A stretch of 52,068 bases of DNA from a bacterium (GTDB lineage: Bacteria; Bacillota_I; Bacilli_A; Izemoplasmatales; UBA1188): NCBI GenBank assembly GCA_017960565.1, contig JAGCYY010000011.1, positions 1 to 52,068 of the forward strand. Reading direction: 5' to 3'. Position 1 is the first letter of the stretch. Each line of letters begins with the position of its first letter. Of the stretch, positions 25,138-33,845 are shown in pieces. The notes beneath the pieces were generated by a model that was not told the origin of the DNA, ran no database searches, and saw nothing but the letters and a program-made list of their open reading frames with translations. The translations under genes were made by a program, and so were the position numbers.

Positions 25138-26569
25138 AATTTTGTTCCTCTGTGATTAATTCATTTTTTATGTTCTTCAGTTTATATAGATATTTCTTCA
25201 TTCCAAAGTCTTTAATTTTTGTTGGGAATCTATTGTTTACGATTGTAACAATAACGAAATTTAAAAGGAGCGTGAATATCTCACCAGCAAAAGTGCCTAA
25301 GCAAAAGCCGATGGCCCCAAATAATTCCCCAAATAAAATTTTAAAACCAAGCGGGAATAAAAATGCTTCAACAAATAAAGCAATATGAGCAAACGAATAA
25401 GCTTTAACTATTTTGTAATAAGATATTATTTGGCTGTTGATTAAATAAAACACAAAACTTATAGCGCAAGATGTTGTAAGTAAAAAAGCATAATGAATTG
25501 CTTCTTGATCACCTAATGGCAAGAACGCTTTAGCGGTAGGATAAGCTACTAAAATTAATATAACACTAAAGATTATACCTCCAATGGTCGCAAGATATGT
25601 AAGTTTTTTTGCAGAATTTTCTAAGTCTTTTTCTATAATATCACTATTTTCTTTAGATTCGATACTTATAAATCTTCCAACTCTAGTTCCAAGCATTGAT
25701 GTAACTAAAAAGCTAAATCCTATACATAATATTTCAGGAATGTTATCTATTGCCTCAAACACCGCCATTCCTGCAATTAATGATTCAGAAAAACGAGATA
25801 AAACATAGATATTTTCAATTAAATAGAAAATAGATGCTGCAAAATACTCTATAAAATCAGGAAGACCAGTATAAAGAGAATCTTTAACATCTTTGAATTT
25901 GAAGTTTAATTTATCAAATGATGCTAAAGATGTCTTTCTTTTTATTATGAAGGCATAGAAAATTAAGTAAAGATCAGCTAAAGAAATACTGATGATATTA
26001 ATAAACATATACCACATCATACTAGGACCGAGTATTGTAACAAGAATGCTTCCTAGTATCATGCTTGTATATAAAATTATGTTTATAACTATCAGTTGTT
26101 TCTTTTCTTCAAAGAAAAGCAAGCAGCTAGTTATACTAAATATTCCTTGTGGAATAAAGCAAAATATAATCATTATATAAGCTTCATCGCTTAATACAGC
26201 AAGAGTTTCACTTCCGTCATTAGCGCCTAATAAATCAAGCACGGGAAGTTTGAAAAAATAAAACAATATAGTAAGAATAATCATTATAAGGATTATCCAT
26301 GTATAACCAGCGTTTTTATGCTTTTTAAAAGACTCAAAATCTTTTGCACCATAATCTTTTGAACATACTGTTTGAATACCACAATAAGCAAGCGCTGAAA
26401 AAGCTCCTATTATTGCTAAAAGGGGCATCATTACTTCATATGCCGCAGCGCCATCCAATCCTAAAAATCTGCTTACGAAAAAAGTATTAATTAAATTAAT
26501 AATTATAATATCTATTTCAACAATTAAAGAAAAAATAAATAGCACAAATAGATTATTGCTTTTTTCCAT
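25130..26569 (-). CDS. MATE family exporter
   Basis: Membrane exporter of 479 residues with twelve helices in two MatE halves; N-terminal LFVLFIFSLIVEIDIIIINLINTFFVSRFLG and ESLIAGMAVFEAIDNIPEILCIGFSFLVTSMLGTRVG in the second half fit the family. First gene of the operon that continues with the MATE-ATPase fusion and the SpoIIE/STAS/ATPase trio. The overlapping start of the next gene (8 bases) suggests the two MATE proteins are made in similar amounts, possibly as a pair. Confidence 0.85.
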   Translation of the reverse strand: MEKSNNLFVLFIFSLIVEIDIIIINLINTFFVSRFLGLDGAAAYEVMMPLLAIIGAFSALAYCGIQTVCSKDYGAKDFESFKKHKNAGYTWIILIMIILTILFYFFKLPVLDLLGANDGSETLAVLSDEAYIMIIFCFIPQGIFSITSCLLFFEEKKQLIVINIILYTSMILGSILVTILGPSMMWYMFINIISISLADLYLIFYAFIIKRKTSLASFDKLNFKFKDVKDSLYTGLPDFIEYFAASIFYLIENIYVLSRFSESLIAGMAVFEAIDNIPEILCIGFSFLVTSMLGTRVGRFISIESKENSDIIEKDLENSAKKLTYLATIGGIIFSVILILVAYPTAKAFLPLGDQEAIHYAFLLTTSCAISFVFYLINSQIISYYKIVKAYSFAHIALFVEAFLFPLGFKILFGELFGAIGFCLGTFAGEIFTLLLNFVIVTIVNNRFPTKIKDFGMKKYLYKLKNIKNELITEEQNYD

Positions 26570-26702
26570 TTAAGTAGATCCTCTTTTTAGTTTTTTACAA
26601 CACATTTATTATATAAGAAATCATTCAAAAAAATAATATTTTTTATTATTTTTTTATTACTTAAGATGTTTTAAGGTTATATATAAACTGATAAATATAA
26701 AA

Positions 26703-26728
26703 AAGAAACAATTTATGAATTGCTTCTT
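26703..26728 (-). terminator. Terminator of the Pr6Pr-like gene
   Basis: On the minus strand a 10-bp stem with one G-U pair, AAGAAGCAAT/ATTGTTTCTT, is followed by TTTTTTATATT. The 200-base gap from here to the MATE operon holds no gene; a TATAAT lies near 26617-26622 on the minus strand without a clear -35. Confidence 0.6.
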
Positions 26729-26770
26729 GTTTTTGTGAGTTATAAACTATATGTTTTTATTTTTTATCAA

Positions 26771-27694
26771 TTATTCATTTTTTTCTTTATCAAAATAATT
26801 TTGAATATATAAATCACACAGTTCTTTTGTTGAAAGTCCGCTTTGATATTTTTTCTCCATCATCGACATAATTCTACGTGGGACTACTAATTCTCCACCC
26901 ATATCGTTATCTCTATCTATTTTAGCTAAAGTTTGAATTGCAGATTCAATATCAGGATAAGAAAAGGTTGTTGAGTGTTGATAATATTTTTCAATACCAA
27001 TTTTTCTCTTTTTATGAATAAAATTATGCGTTAAACGTAATCCGTTCGCTAAAGCAAAACTTATTAAACAAAGCAGAAGCATAACTACAGGCACCGGTAG
27101 ATATTCTGTTATACGTTCTATTTGATAATGATCTCTCCATCCCCCGCTTTCTTCTCCTATAATAAATACCATTACAAGATATACAAAAGAATATAAAACT
27201 ACTGGAATAATTGCAATAATTGAAGACTTCCATCTTATTCTATGATCTGAGTTTATAAAAAAGAATAATCCAATAGACAAAATTGGACATATAGTATGAA
27301 AAAAGAGATTGTTAGAATGTATCATCATCCGATAAAAACCTGTTGCTGGTGAAAGAACAGTTAAAGCAATAACAAAAGTAATCGCTACTCCAGTAGTCCC
27401 CATAAACATTAAATTCACATACCAGCGTGGTAGATGATAATTTCTAAATCTTAAACCGTCTACAGCAAATGGAATGCACATGGCCGCTGAAACTGCCATT
27501 AAAATATTGGATAGAATTGTAAACATATGATATGTTTTCCAACCAACTTCTTCAACAAGTTCATTTGGGTTACTAAGTAGCTGATTAGTAACAGCAAAAA
27601 ACACAAGAACGCATAGAAGCGAACATACAACTATCGCAAGAATACAGCGTATCTTATTAATCGTTAATGCATTTACATTCTTCTTGTCTTTCAT
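26771..27694 (-). CDS. Pr6Pr-like multi-pass membrane protein
   Basis: Membrane protein of 307 residues with about seven helices. The segments YHMFTILSNILMAVSA, FFHTICPILSIGLFFF and VPVVMLLLCLISFALANG follow the Pr6Pr (FAR-17a/AIG1-like) layout, a family of poorly understood bacterial membrane proteins. A cytosolic tail of about 80 residues with KKYQSGLSTKELCDLYIQNYF follows the last helix. GGAGC lies before the start. Single-gene unit. Function unknown. Confidence 0.6.
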   Translation of the reverse strand: MKDKKNVNALTINKIRCILAIVVCSLLCVLVFFAVTNQLLSNPNELVEEVGWKTYHMFTILSNILMAVSAAMCIPFAVDGLRFRNYHLPRWYVNLMFMGTTGVAITFVIALTVLSPATGFYRMMIHSNNLFFHTICPILSIGLFFFINSDHRIRWKSSIIAIIPVVLYSFVYLVMVFIIGEESGGWRDHYQIERITEYLPVPVVMLLLCLISFALANGLRLTHNFIHKKRKIGIEKYYQHSTTFSYPDIESAIQTLAKIDRDNDMGGELVVPRRIMSMMEKKYQSGLSTKELCDLYIQNYFDKEKNE

Positions 27695-28316
27695 AATTAG
27701 CTCCTTTGAATTAATGTTTTAGTGTCGTTAGCGGTTTAAACTTTCGTGTATTGTTTTTGAAAAGTTTTTACCAATAAACACCTTTACTGATCACTTATTT
27801 TTAATTATTTCTACATTTAATTTTTGCATAATTTATCAAATTTTTATAACATTTTTTGTTATTGTAAAAGTCAACCTCAAAATGTTGTTTTTTAAATGCC
27901 TTCAATATATTTCCAAGAACATCATGGTTTATTGTTTCAACCCTAAATCGAAACCACTTAAATGCTGATAAACTTTTAAAAAGAAAAGACTCATCTAAGA
28001 GCTTCATGCACTAAAATGAGCCTATTTTTTGATTTCTTTGATTATTTTCTAGTCAGCAAAACTACGGCTTTAATGTGAATACTGGTTAGATAGGTGCTGA
28101 AAACACTTAAAAAACGCGGGTTGTAATTGCATAAGTGCTGGCGAAACTTAAACTAACTGCTTTTTGTTGAAACCTCAAATTATAAGATTATCCACAGATT
28201 AGACAATATTATTAAAACTCCTTCAATCAACTATACAATAATTGTTCCCATTTTAAGCATTGTTCCTTCACCCTTTTCTATTTGTTCTCTTAACATAGAT
28301 AAAAAGAAGGGAGCAA
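27695..28316. other. Gap of about 620 bp with no confident gene
   Basis: A weak 68-codon leftward frame (27801-28007) has no ribosome binding site; its product (SLSAFKWFRFRVETINHD) is not recognised, and it may be a decayed gene end. At 28013-28071 the sequence resembles 29918-29975. Around 28125-28150 the AATTGCATAAGTG-CTGGCGAAAC string partly matches the IS21-like end at 36002-36043. This looks like the debris of past insertions. Confidence 0.4.
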
Positions 28317-29606
28317 CTAATTTTTTAAACATCCAAGCGGAACAACGTATACTCCATCATCTCTTTTATATGCAAGCTGCCCTTTTGTTACAACCATTAA
28401 AAAACTACAATTCCCTGTTTTTTCTATATCTATATCCCTTGCAATATCCAACAATTTCTTCGCTGCAGAATCAATGTCCTCTTTACCACCAAGTTTAACT
28501 TCAGCTAATGCCCATGAACCATCATCAAAAACAATAACTATATCCGCTTCTCTTTTTTTTGAATCGCGATATTTATAAACTTTAGCATTAATAGCATCAG
28601 CATATATTCTTATGTCTCTTACAACCAGTGATTCAAACATTAGGCCAAATGTATCCATGTTCCTAAATAATGAATTTGGAGTTAAACCTAATGCGGCTGC
28701 ACCAATTGAAGGATCTGTAAAATGCCTTGTTTCTTTTGTTCTAATAGCTGTTTTACTTCGAACATTAGGATTCCAAGCAGGTAATTCCTCAATAACATGA
28801 AGGTATTCTAAAGCGTTAAGATATTTATAAAACGTTTCTTTGTCAAAAGTAGATTCATCACTAACGCAATCATCTATTAATGTTTGAGTGGTTGCTGCAA
28901 TTGATACATTTCTTGCATATGATCTTAATACTTTTCTCGCTCTTGATTCATCTTTAACTAATTTAATACTTTTTAGTGAAAATAAATCATCAGTCACTAA
29001 TACTTCATAATAATCTTTTGCTTGAGCAAGGGCAATATCTTTGTCATCATTAATAGCAAGTGGCCAACCACCACGACAAATTAAAAACGCATAATCTTCT
29101 ATAGAAAGATTGCATTTAGCAATTTTAAATTCTCCATTTTTAAGTTTTGATAGAGAAACCAATCCATTTCCTTCGCCGCTCTCAAATATGGACATCGTTC
29201 TCATTCTTTTTCTTATTATTCTTCCATTACCTGTATGGCTTCGTTCATATCCTTTATCATCAATATCTCTATCTGTAACACTACCAGTTAAAATAAACTG
29301 TCCAAATTCTGATGCTTCATCCACCTCAACTTTAATTTGATCCCATATAAAATAAATATGCTGCCATTCATCAATCAATAGTGGTTTGTTTCTAGTGCTT
29401 AAAAAAATATGCGGAGCAAGTTTGGCTTCCAAAATTAACTCATCTCTAGTTTTTAAGGGCATTAAATCAACTGTTTCTTTTGCATATCTTTTGCAAGTAG
29501 TTGATTTGCCACACCACTTAGGTCCTTCAACAACTACAGCGCCTTTACTTTTCAAAACAAACTCTAAAGTATCATCAAATATCCTTTTGATATATTTTTT
29601 TGTCAT
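28317..29606 (-). CDS. AAA-type ATPase with DUF4143 nuclease-like C-terminus
   Basis: Protein of 429 residues. Walker A GPKWCGKST (about 28-36) and Walker B KPLLIDEWQ form the N-terminal P-loop domain. A winged-helix region (about 240-300) leads to a DUF4143 domain with DIVIVFDDGSWALAEVKLGG, reminiscent of the D-ExK core of PD-(D/E)xK nucleases. This ATPase family is common in Firmicutes and archaea; its role is unclear. The start at 29606 follows GGAGG by 5 bases. Four tandem repeats overlie its promoter, suggesting self-regulation. Confidence 0.85.
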   Translation of the reverse strand: MTKKYIKRIFDDTLEFVLKSKGAVVVEGPKWCGKSTTCKRYAKETVDLMPLKTRDELILEAKLAPHIFLSTRNKPLLIDEWQHIYFIWDQIKVEVDEASEFGQFILTGSVTDRDIDDKGYERSHTGNGRIIRKRMRTMSIFESGEGNGLVSLSKLKNGEFKIAKCNLSIEDYAFLICRGGWPLAINDDKDIALAQAKDYYEVLVTDDLFSLKSIKLVKDESRARKVLRSYARNVSIAATTQTLIDDCVSDESTFDKETFYKYLNALEYLHVIEELPAWNPNVRSKTAIRTKETRHFTDPSIGAAALGLTPNSLFRNMDTFGLMFESLVVRDIRIYADAINAKVYKYRDSKKREADIVIVFDDGSWALAEVKLGGKEDIDSAAKKLLDIARDIDIEKTGNCSFLMVVTKGQLAYKRDDGVYVVPLGCLKN

Positions 29607-29634
29607 AAATACCTCCACGATATTACTCAACATA

Positions 29635-29663
29635 ATTATACAACAACCGAGTAAATATTACAA
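29635..29663 (-). promoter_or_regulatory. Promoter of the DUF4143 ATPase
   Basis: Minus strand -35 TTGTAA (29658-29663), 17-bp spacer, -10 TATAAT (29635-29640). The first of the four direct repeats occupies the spacer. Confidence 0.7.
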
Positions 29664-29729
29664 TGTAAATCGAGTAAATATTTATATATCAATCGAGTAA
29701 TTATTAAATCAATAATCGAGTTAATGTCA
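29644..29729. repeat. Four direct repeats with exact 23-bp period (iteron-like operator)
   Basis: Copies of CGAGTAAATATT start at 29648, 29671, 29694 and 29717. The first is CGAGTAAATATT, the second identical, the third CGAGTAATTATT and the fourth CGAGTTAATGTC. All four are preceded by AAT or AAC. The 23-bp period puts them on nearly the same DNA face. They run from the promoter spacer upstream, an arrangement typical of cooperative repressor sites. Confidence 0.8.
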
Positions 29730-29883
29730 TCTTTTAATAATTTTTACACAACATCAAACCTATACACTCTATTCTTAATTGTTTTGAAAAGTTATCTCAG
29801 TCTTTTTCAATATGTTGGCAAATACAAAAAGGTTTTAACGATAAAATCGGCACTTTAGTGCTGACAAACTTTCAAATAATAAA

Positions 29884-29927
29884 AGCCCATCTAATCTCAA
29901 TTTTTGATTTTTTGATTAAAATGGGCT
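29884..29927 (-). terminator. Terminator downstream of the 133-residue protein gene
   Basis: Stem AGCCCAT/ATGGGCT extended by an imperfect AATC/GATT pairing, loop rich in T, then TTTATTATT on the minus strand. It lies about 100 bases past the stop at 30024. The 29730-30023 gap holds nothing else that I recognise. Confidence 0.6.
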
Positions 29928-30023
29928 GTTTTTGATTATTTTTGATTTTTTAGTGTCAGCAAACAAACTGTTTCAAGTGGCGACCAATACTTCTGGTCAA
30001 CTAGGCAAATCACAAAGAACAAA

Positions 30024-30425
30024 TTATTTCAAATAATACTTTACTTTAACTGTAGTAGATTTACCACTTGGTGGAGCCGAGATAACTTCATCACCTGGTT
30101 CCATGCAGTCATACATTGCTGTACAAATACAAGGTGTTCTATTAGTTACACCTAAATCAATTTGAATATCATTACATAGAAGTGTAATAGATTCATCTCC
30201 TTCTTCTTTAGCTGTTGCTTTTGCAGCCATGATATAATCTCTAGCTTGTTGTGTTAATGATACTTTTCTTTCAAATCTTTGACTATTTGTAAATCTTCCT
30301 TGATGAGCAGCAGGATCTCTTGGATCAACATCACTAAGTGATTGTCCTTTTTCCAACTTTTCAACTTTTTCTTCTAATGTTTTAATACGATCTAACAATT
30401 CTAAAATAATCTTTTCGTAATTCAT
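30024..30425 (-). CDS. Hypothetical protein with N-terminal coiled coil
   Basis: Protein of 133 residues, cytosolic. Residues 1-28 form a leucine-zipper-like coil (IILELLDRIKTLEEKVEKLE). A flexible DPRDPAAHQGRF linker follows, then a compact C-terminal part with KVSLTQQARDYIMAAKATAKEEG and ITLLCNDIQIDLGVTNRTPCICTAMYD that looks like a winged helix. I do not recognise the family. It has its own promoter with an inverted repeat at the start of transcription, and its own terminator, and may therefore be a small autoregulated DNA-binding protein. Confidence 0.7.
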   Translation of the reverse strand: MNYEKIILELLDRIKTLEEKVEKLEKGQSLSDVDPRDPAAHQGRFTNSQRFERKVSLTQQARDYIMAAKATAKEEGDESITLLCNDIQIDLGVTNRTPCICTAMYDCMEPGDEVISAPPSGKSTTVKVKYYLK

Positions 30426-30442
30426 TTTTTATCCTCCTTCAT

Positions 30443-30484
30443 TTAAGTACACTTAAGTATAACATATGTATTTTTATATGTAAA
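30443..30484 (-). promoter_or_regulatory. Promoter and operator of the 133-residue protein gene
   Basis: Minus strand -35 TTTACA (30479-30484), 17-bp spacer, extended -10 TGTTATACT (core 30456-30461). The inverted repeat TTAAGT-GT-ACTTAA (30443-30456) overlaps the start of transcription. Confidence 0.65.
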
Positions 30485-30538
30485 GAGTTTTTTTAAAATA
30501 TTTTTAAGTTTTTTTATGTTTTTATTAAGTATTTAAAA

Positions 30539-30559
30539 AATAGCCATTAATTGGCTATT
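30539..30559 (-). terminator. Terminator of the YhcG-type nuclease unit
   Basis: Perfect 8-bp stem AATAGCCA/TGGCTATT, 5-base loop, then TTTTTTAAAT on the minus strand; it includes the last codons of the 118-residue frame. Confidence 0.8.
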
Positions 30560-30903
30560 CTTTTCTTTCTATTCTTATAAAAATCAGATATTTCTTTTTC
30601 ATAGGATCTATCTTCTATTTTATTAAATTTAATTAGTGCAGCTGCAATAATTCTACATCTTTCTTCTTTAGGATGAGAAACGAGCCCTTCTGAATCTCTT
30701 AACCCTAAAATATTTAAAACTGACTTAATTGAATTAGAATTTGTTCCTAATCCATATTCTTTCTTTAAATACTTTATTACATCAACATATTTAGGAACAA
30801 ATAATGGAGAACCTTTTGTCTTTATTCTATTTTCATACCTAGCAATGGTGATATATTTCTTGACATCGCATATTCCACTATTGTTTGATTTCTCTCTGAA
30901 CAT
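30547..30903 (-). CDS. Hypothetical protein overlapping the YhcG 3' end (possibly a displaced C-terminus)
   Basis: Open frame of 118 codons. It overlaps the end of the YhcG-type gene by 82 bases in another frame; the only ATG lies at its very start, inside the YhcG gene, with no clear ribosome binding site. After the overlap the product has a protein-like composition (PLFVPKYVDVIKYLKKEYGLG, SIKSVLNILGLRDSEGLVSHPKEERCRIIAAALIKFN) that looks like a small helical domain. It may be a real short gene starting at a non-ATG codon, or a C-terminal extension reached by frameshift. Confidence 0.5.
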   Translation of the reverse strand: MFREKSNNSGICDVKKYITIARYENRIKTKGSPLFVPKYVDVIKYLKKEYGLGTNSNSIKSVLNILGLRDSEGLVSHPKEERCRIIAAALIKFNKIEDRSYEKEISDFYKNRKKRIAN

Positions 30904-31769
30904 AATATAACACCTATTGATGGATTATCTTCTTTTATTTTTTCTTGTCTATCTAAAGCTTCAAGATAAAAATTCATTTTAGATACATATTCTGGCTCAA
31001 ATTTACCCACTTTTAGTTCAAATGCTACCAAGCATTTTAAACATCTATTATAAAATAACAAATCAATATAAAAGTCAGTATCTCCAACTTGTATTCTATA
31101 CTCCTCACCGACAAATGCAAAATCTTTTCCTATTTCCAAAATGAAATCTTTCAAATTCGATACTATTGACTTTCGCAAATCCTTCTCAGAATAATTATTT
31201 GGCAAATCTAAGAATTCTAGTGAATACTGATCTAGTATTCTTGTTGCAGGGATGTCATCTTCGTTAATTGTTCTAGTTGTTGACTCCAAATCATTATTAT
31301 CTTTAGAAAGCATGTATCTATAGAAATATCCACTTGACAATTGTCTATTTAGTTCTCTTGCAGAATAATTATTTTTGATACACATACGAAGAAAAAATTC
31401 TTTTTCCTCCATTGTTTTTGTCCCAGAAAGAATTGTTAAATTATTGCTCCAACTAATTTGTCTCAACAGTGTTGAGATAGTTTCATTATCTTTATAAGTC
31501 TCGTAAAATTGCATCATTCTATATAGACCAGCTCTATTAAACCCTTTTAATGATGGGTACTTTTCACTAATACTTTTCGCAATATTATCAATAACTTTAG
31601 AACCCCATTTTTCAGATTCTACTTTCTCGGATAAGTACTTACCTATTTCATAATACATAGACACTAATTCTTCGTTTATTTTGCGATATGCATTTTCTCT
31701 ATGTTTTTCAATAAGCTTAACTATATCAACTAATGGACTATTAACATCTTCAATTTCGTTCTTTTTCAT
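30822..31769 (-). CDS. YhcG-type PDDEXK nuclease domain protein (DUF1016)
   Basis: Protein of 315 residues. N-terminal DUF1016_N helical domain (about 10-150: YYEIGKYLSEK, WGSKVIDNIAKSISEKYP, GFNRAGLYRMMQFYETY, LLRQISWSNN) and C-terminal PD-(D/E)xK nuclease domain (about 175-310: FAFVGEEYRIQVGDTDFYIDLLFYNRCLKCLVAFELKVGKF, with D and ExK catalytic residues). It ends soon after VEYAMSRNISP, where relatives usually continue for 30-60 residues. Start chosen at 31769 after GGGGG; an ATG four codons upstream is possible. Family members accompany restriction and defence genes. Confidence 0.85.
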   Translation of the reverse strand: MKKNEIEDVNSPLVDIVKLIEKHRENAYRKINEELVSMYYEIGKYLSEKVESEKWGSKVIDNIAKSISEKYPSLKGFNRAGLYRMMQFYETYKDNETISTLLRQISWSNNLTILSGTKTMEEKEFFLRMCIKNNYSARELNRQLSSGYFYRYMLSKDNNDLESTTRTINEDDIPATRILDQYSLEFLDLPNNYSEKDLRKSIVSNLKDFILEIGKDFAFVGEEYRIQVGDTDFYIDLLFYNRCLKCLVAFELKVGKFEPEYVSKMNFYLEALDRQEKIKEDNPSIGVILCSERNQTIVEYAMSRNISPLLGMKIE

Positions 31770-31838
31770 AATAACCCCCATTTCTAAAACTACTATGCAT
31801 AATTATTTATATCTCTTCTGTGCTTTTTTATATTAATA

Positions 31839-33227
31839 CTATTGAACTTTTTTCAAATAAACCCATTTTCCCATATCATAAGAAGTATCATAAGCTTCAA
31901 TAAAATTAGTATCTTCGCCACCGATGCATACCTTTAAAACATCTATACCAAGGTTCCCAGTAACATACACTTTTGCATATTCTTTTGCTCTCTCAAAATC
32001 TATAAATTGTGATAATATTATATTTCCTTCTAAGACTTCATACTGTGCTTTCTTATTGGAATATCTTTCAACATATGTTTGGGTCGGTAAGTTAGGAAAT
32101 GGTCTTACCATCACTCGATTATTTGTTTTAAAAAAATTTCCATTACTACCATTGTATTGATCATAAACAAGGTTAATTTGCACTTTAACTTTGTCAGTAT
32201 TAATATCTGGCGAATATTTATCAACAGATAATATAAAATCAACTATATTACAACGCCATGTATGACTATCCCACGCATTCTCATTAATTGGTTTTTCATT
32301 TTCATCTTTCTCTAATTTCCCATGATAATGTAAGTAAATACGTGAATCCTTGCTAATATGATTATCAGAAGGTGATGGGTAAAATGCGATATCAGTTATG
32401 CCTTTAAGATTATAATACCAATATCTATATGAATAATTATGATAATACCATTCTGGTAGGTCTTTTTCTAGTAGTTTTGTTACTCTTCCTGTTTTTCTAT
32501 TCCTTAAGAAAGTTTCATCATCTTCTTTTGTAAGTATCTCAAATTTAACACTCTTTTGAATTTGTTTATATGCTTTTATCTCTAAGATATCGTTATAAAA
32601 ACATCTATAATTGTTATATGTTTGATCTTTGTGATAATGACCAAAAAACCAATATTTGTATTTTAATTGTGACATAAATTCTTCTAAAACTTTAGTATTT
32701 GAATCAACATCATAATTAAACATCTTTTTAACAACTTTTGATGGTGCACAATGCGTCAATACATAATCTACTCGAAAGTTATACTTTTCTAAATTATTTA
32801 AACCATTTTCAATATCTTCGATTGTAATGTTTTCTTCTTCCCACCAAGATATTCGATTAGTTCGATATACTTTGTCAATAGAGGTAGCACCACCCATGCA
32901 AAAGAGCAATAATCCATTTAGTTCTATCACTTCTCCTCTTAGAATATGATAAACATTAGAATACAATCTATGGCATCTTGCGCCATTAAAGGTAACGATA
33001 GGAAATTTATTTAATAGTTCAAAATTTTCATGATTTCCATCAATAAATAGAATAGTTAATCCTAAGAAAGCATAGTCATGAATAAAGCACTCGTTCTCAC
33101 TCCAAATCATTCCAGCATCCCCTAATATAATTAAATATTCTTCTTTTGTAACGTATTTATTTGAAAAATAAGTCTTTATTCTTTTTAAATCAATATTCCC
33201 ATGAGTATCACCAGTAATATAAATCAT
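31839..33227 (-). CDS. Calcineurin-like metallophosphoesterase with extra C-terminal domain
   Basis: Protein of 462 residues, probably cytosolic. The N-terminal 230 residues carry the metallophosphoesterase metal motifs in order: GDTHG (6-10), GDAG, GNHEN, a late THCAP and GHYHKD. The following 230 residues are unrelated to it and I do not recognise them; they include an RNRKTGRV segment, WYYHNYSYRYWYYNLKG, an ISKDSRIYLHYHG strand and a C-terminal region rich in Tyr and Asp. Overlaps the preceding gene's stop as ATGA, with GGAGG 10 bases upstream. Substrate could be a nucleotide, nucleic acid or phosphoprotein. Confidence 0.8.
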   Translation of the reverse strand: MIYITGDTHGNIDLKRIKTYFSNKYVTKEEYLIILGDAGMIWSENECFIHDYAFLGLTILFIDGNHENFELLNKFPIVTFNGARCHRLYSNVYHILRGEVIELNGLLLFCMGGATSIDKVYRTNRISWWEEENITIEDIENGLNNLEKYNFRVDYVLTHCAPSKVVKKMFNYDVDSNTKVLEEFMSQLKYKYWFFGHYHKDQTYNNYRCFYNDILEIKAYKQIQKSVKFEILTKEDDETFLRNRKTGRVTKLLEKDLPEWYYHNYSYRYWYYNLKGITDIAFYPSPSDNHISKDSRIYLHYHGKLEKDENEKPINENAWDSHTWRCNIVDFILSVDKYSPDINTDKVKVQINLVYDQYNGSNGNFFKTNNRVMVRPFPNLPTQTYVERYSNKKAQYEVLEGNIILSQFIDFERAKEYAKVYVTGNLGIDVLKVCIGGEDTNFIEAYDTSYDMGKWVYLKKVQ

Positions 33228-33826
33228 TTTTGATTGTCCTCCAACTTTTCGTATGACTCTAACATTTTAGGTATAAAATCATCATTCTCATAATTATTAA
33301 CAATTATTTTAATTTCTTTAGATATATCATATTCATCAATTACAAAGTATCTCTTAATGGTTCTTAACATATTTTCATAATTAAAAATAATGAATGTATT
33401 ATAATAATCAAGTGCCTGCGTAAACAAATATTCATAATCATCAGCCAAATGAACTAAATAAGAATTATAATTATCACAATGTTCAATTAAAAAAATAGGC
33501 TTATATTTTTCTAAATATTCAAAATCATATCGAGATAAATCTCGATCTTTTCTTTCCTTTTGACTTGTAAGTATGGCAATATTAGTAGTAACCATCCAAC
33601 CAGTAAATAAATTTTTCATCTTTTTGGCTAAACCGGTATATTCAGATGATAATACTTTTTCTTTTAGAACATCAAACCAAGAATTATAAATATAATATGA
33701 ACTACTATTTGAAGAATGTTTATTCTTAATTGGAGAATAAAAGCCTCCTGATAATGCTTTAATATAATAATAAACTATGCCTTGAAACAAAAAGAAATTA
33801 TGTTCGCCTTTGACTAATAGTTTCAT
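33224..33826 (-). CDS. Hypothetical protein, cassette partner of the phosphoesterase
   Basis: Protein of 200 residues, no membrane segment or known motif visible. Tyr/Asn-rich with many aromatic residues (FFLFQGIVYYYIKALSGGFYSPI, HCDNYNSYLVHLADDYEYLF). The start at 33826 is preceded by an optimal AGGAGGTGA at 5 bases; a GTG three codons earlier would overlap it. Translationally coupled to the phosphoesterase (ATGA overlap) and 19 bases after the MGLDLYIE gene. Not recognised. Confidence 0.65.
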   Translation of the reverse strand: MKLLVKGEHNFFLFQGIVYYYIKALSGGFYSPIKNKHSSNSSSYYIYNSWFDVLKEKVLSSEYTGLAKKMKNLFTGWMVTTNIAILTSQKERKDRDLSRYDFEYLEKYKPIFLIEHCDNYNSYLVHLADDYEYLFTQALDYYNTFIIFNYENMLRTIKRYFVIDEYDISKEIKIIVNNYENDDFIPKMLESYEKLEDNQK

Positions 33827-33845
33827 TTTTATCACCTCCTTTATT

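Noticed and set aside
27801-28007. Leftward 68-codon frame
   Set aside because: No ribosome binding site and no recognisable family; kept only as a note in the gap description.
28317-28400. Frameshifted C-terminal extension of the DUF4143 ATPase
   Set aside because: An overlapping 33-codon frame runs past its stop, but the ATPase already ends where relatives usually do.
29648-29729. CRISPR array or plasmid replication origin for the 23-bp repeats
   Set aside because: Only four short copies with 8-11-bp gaps, no spacers of array size, no cas or rep gene; the promoter overlap favours an operator.
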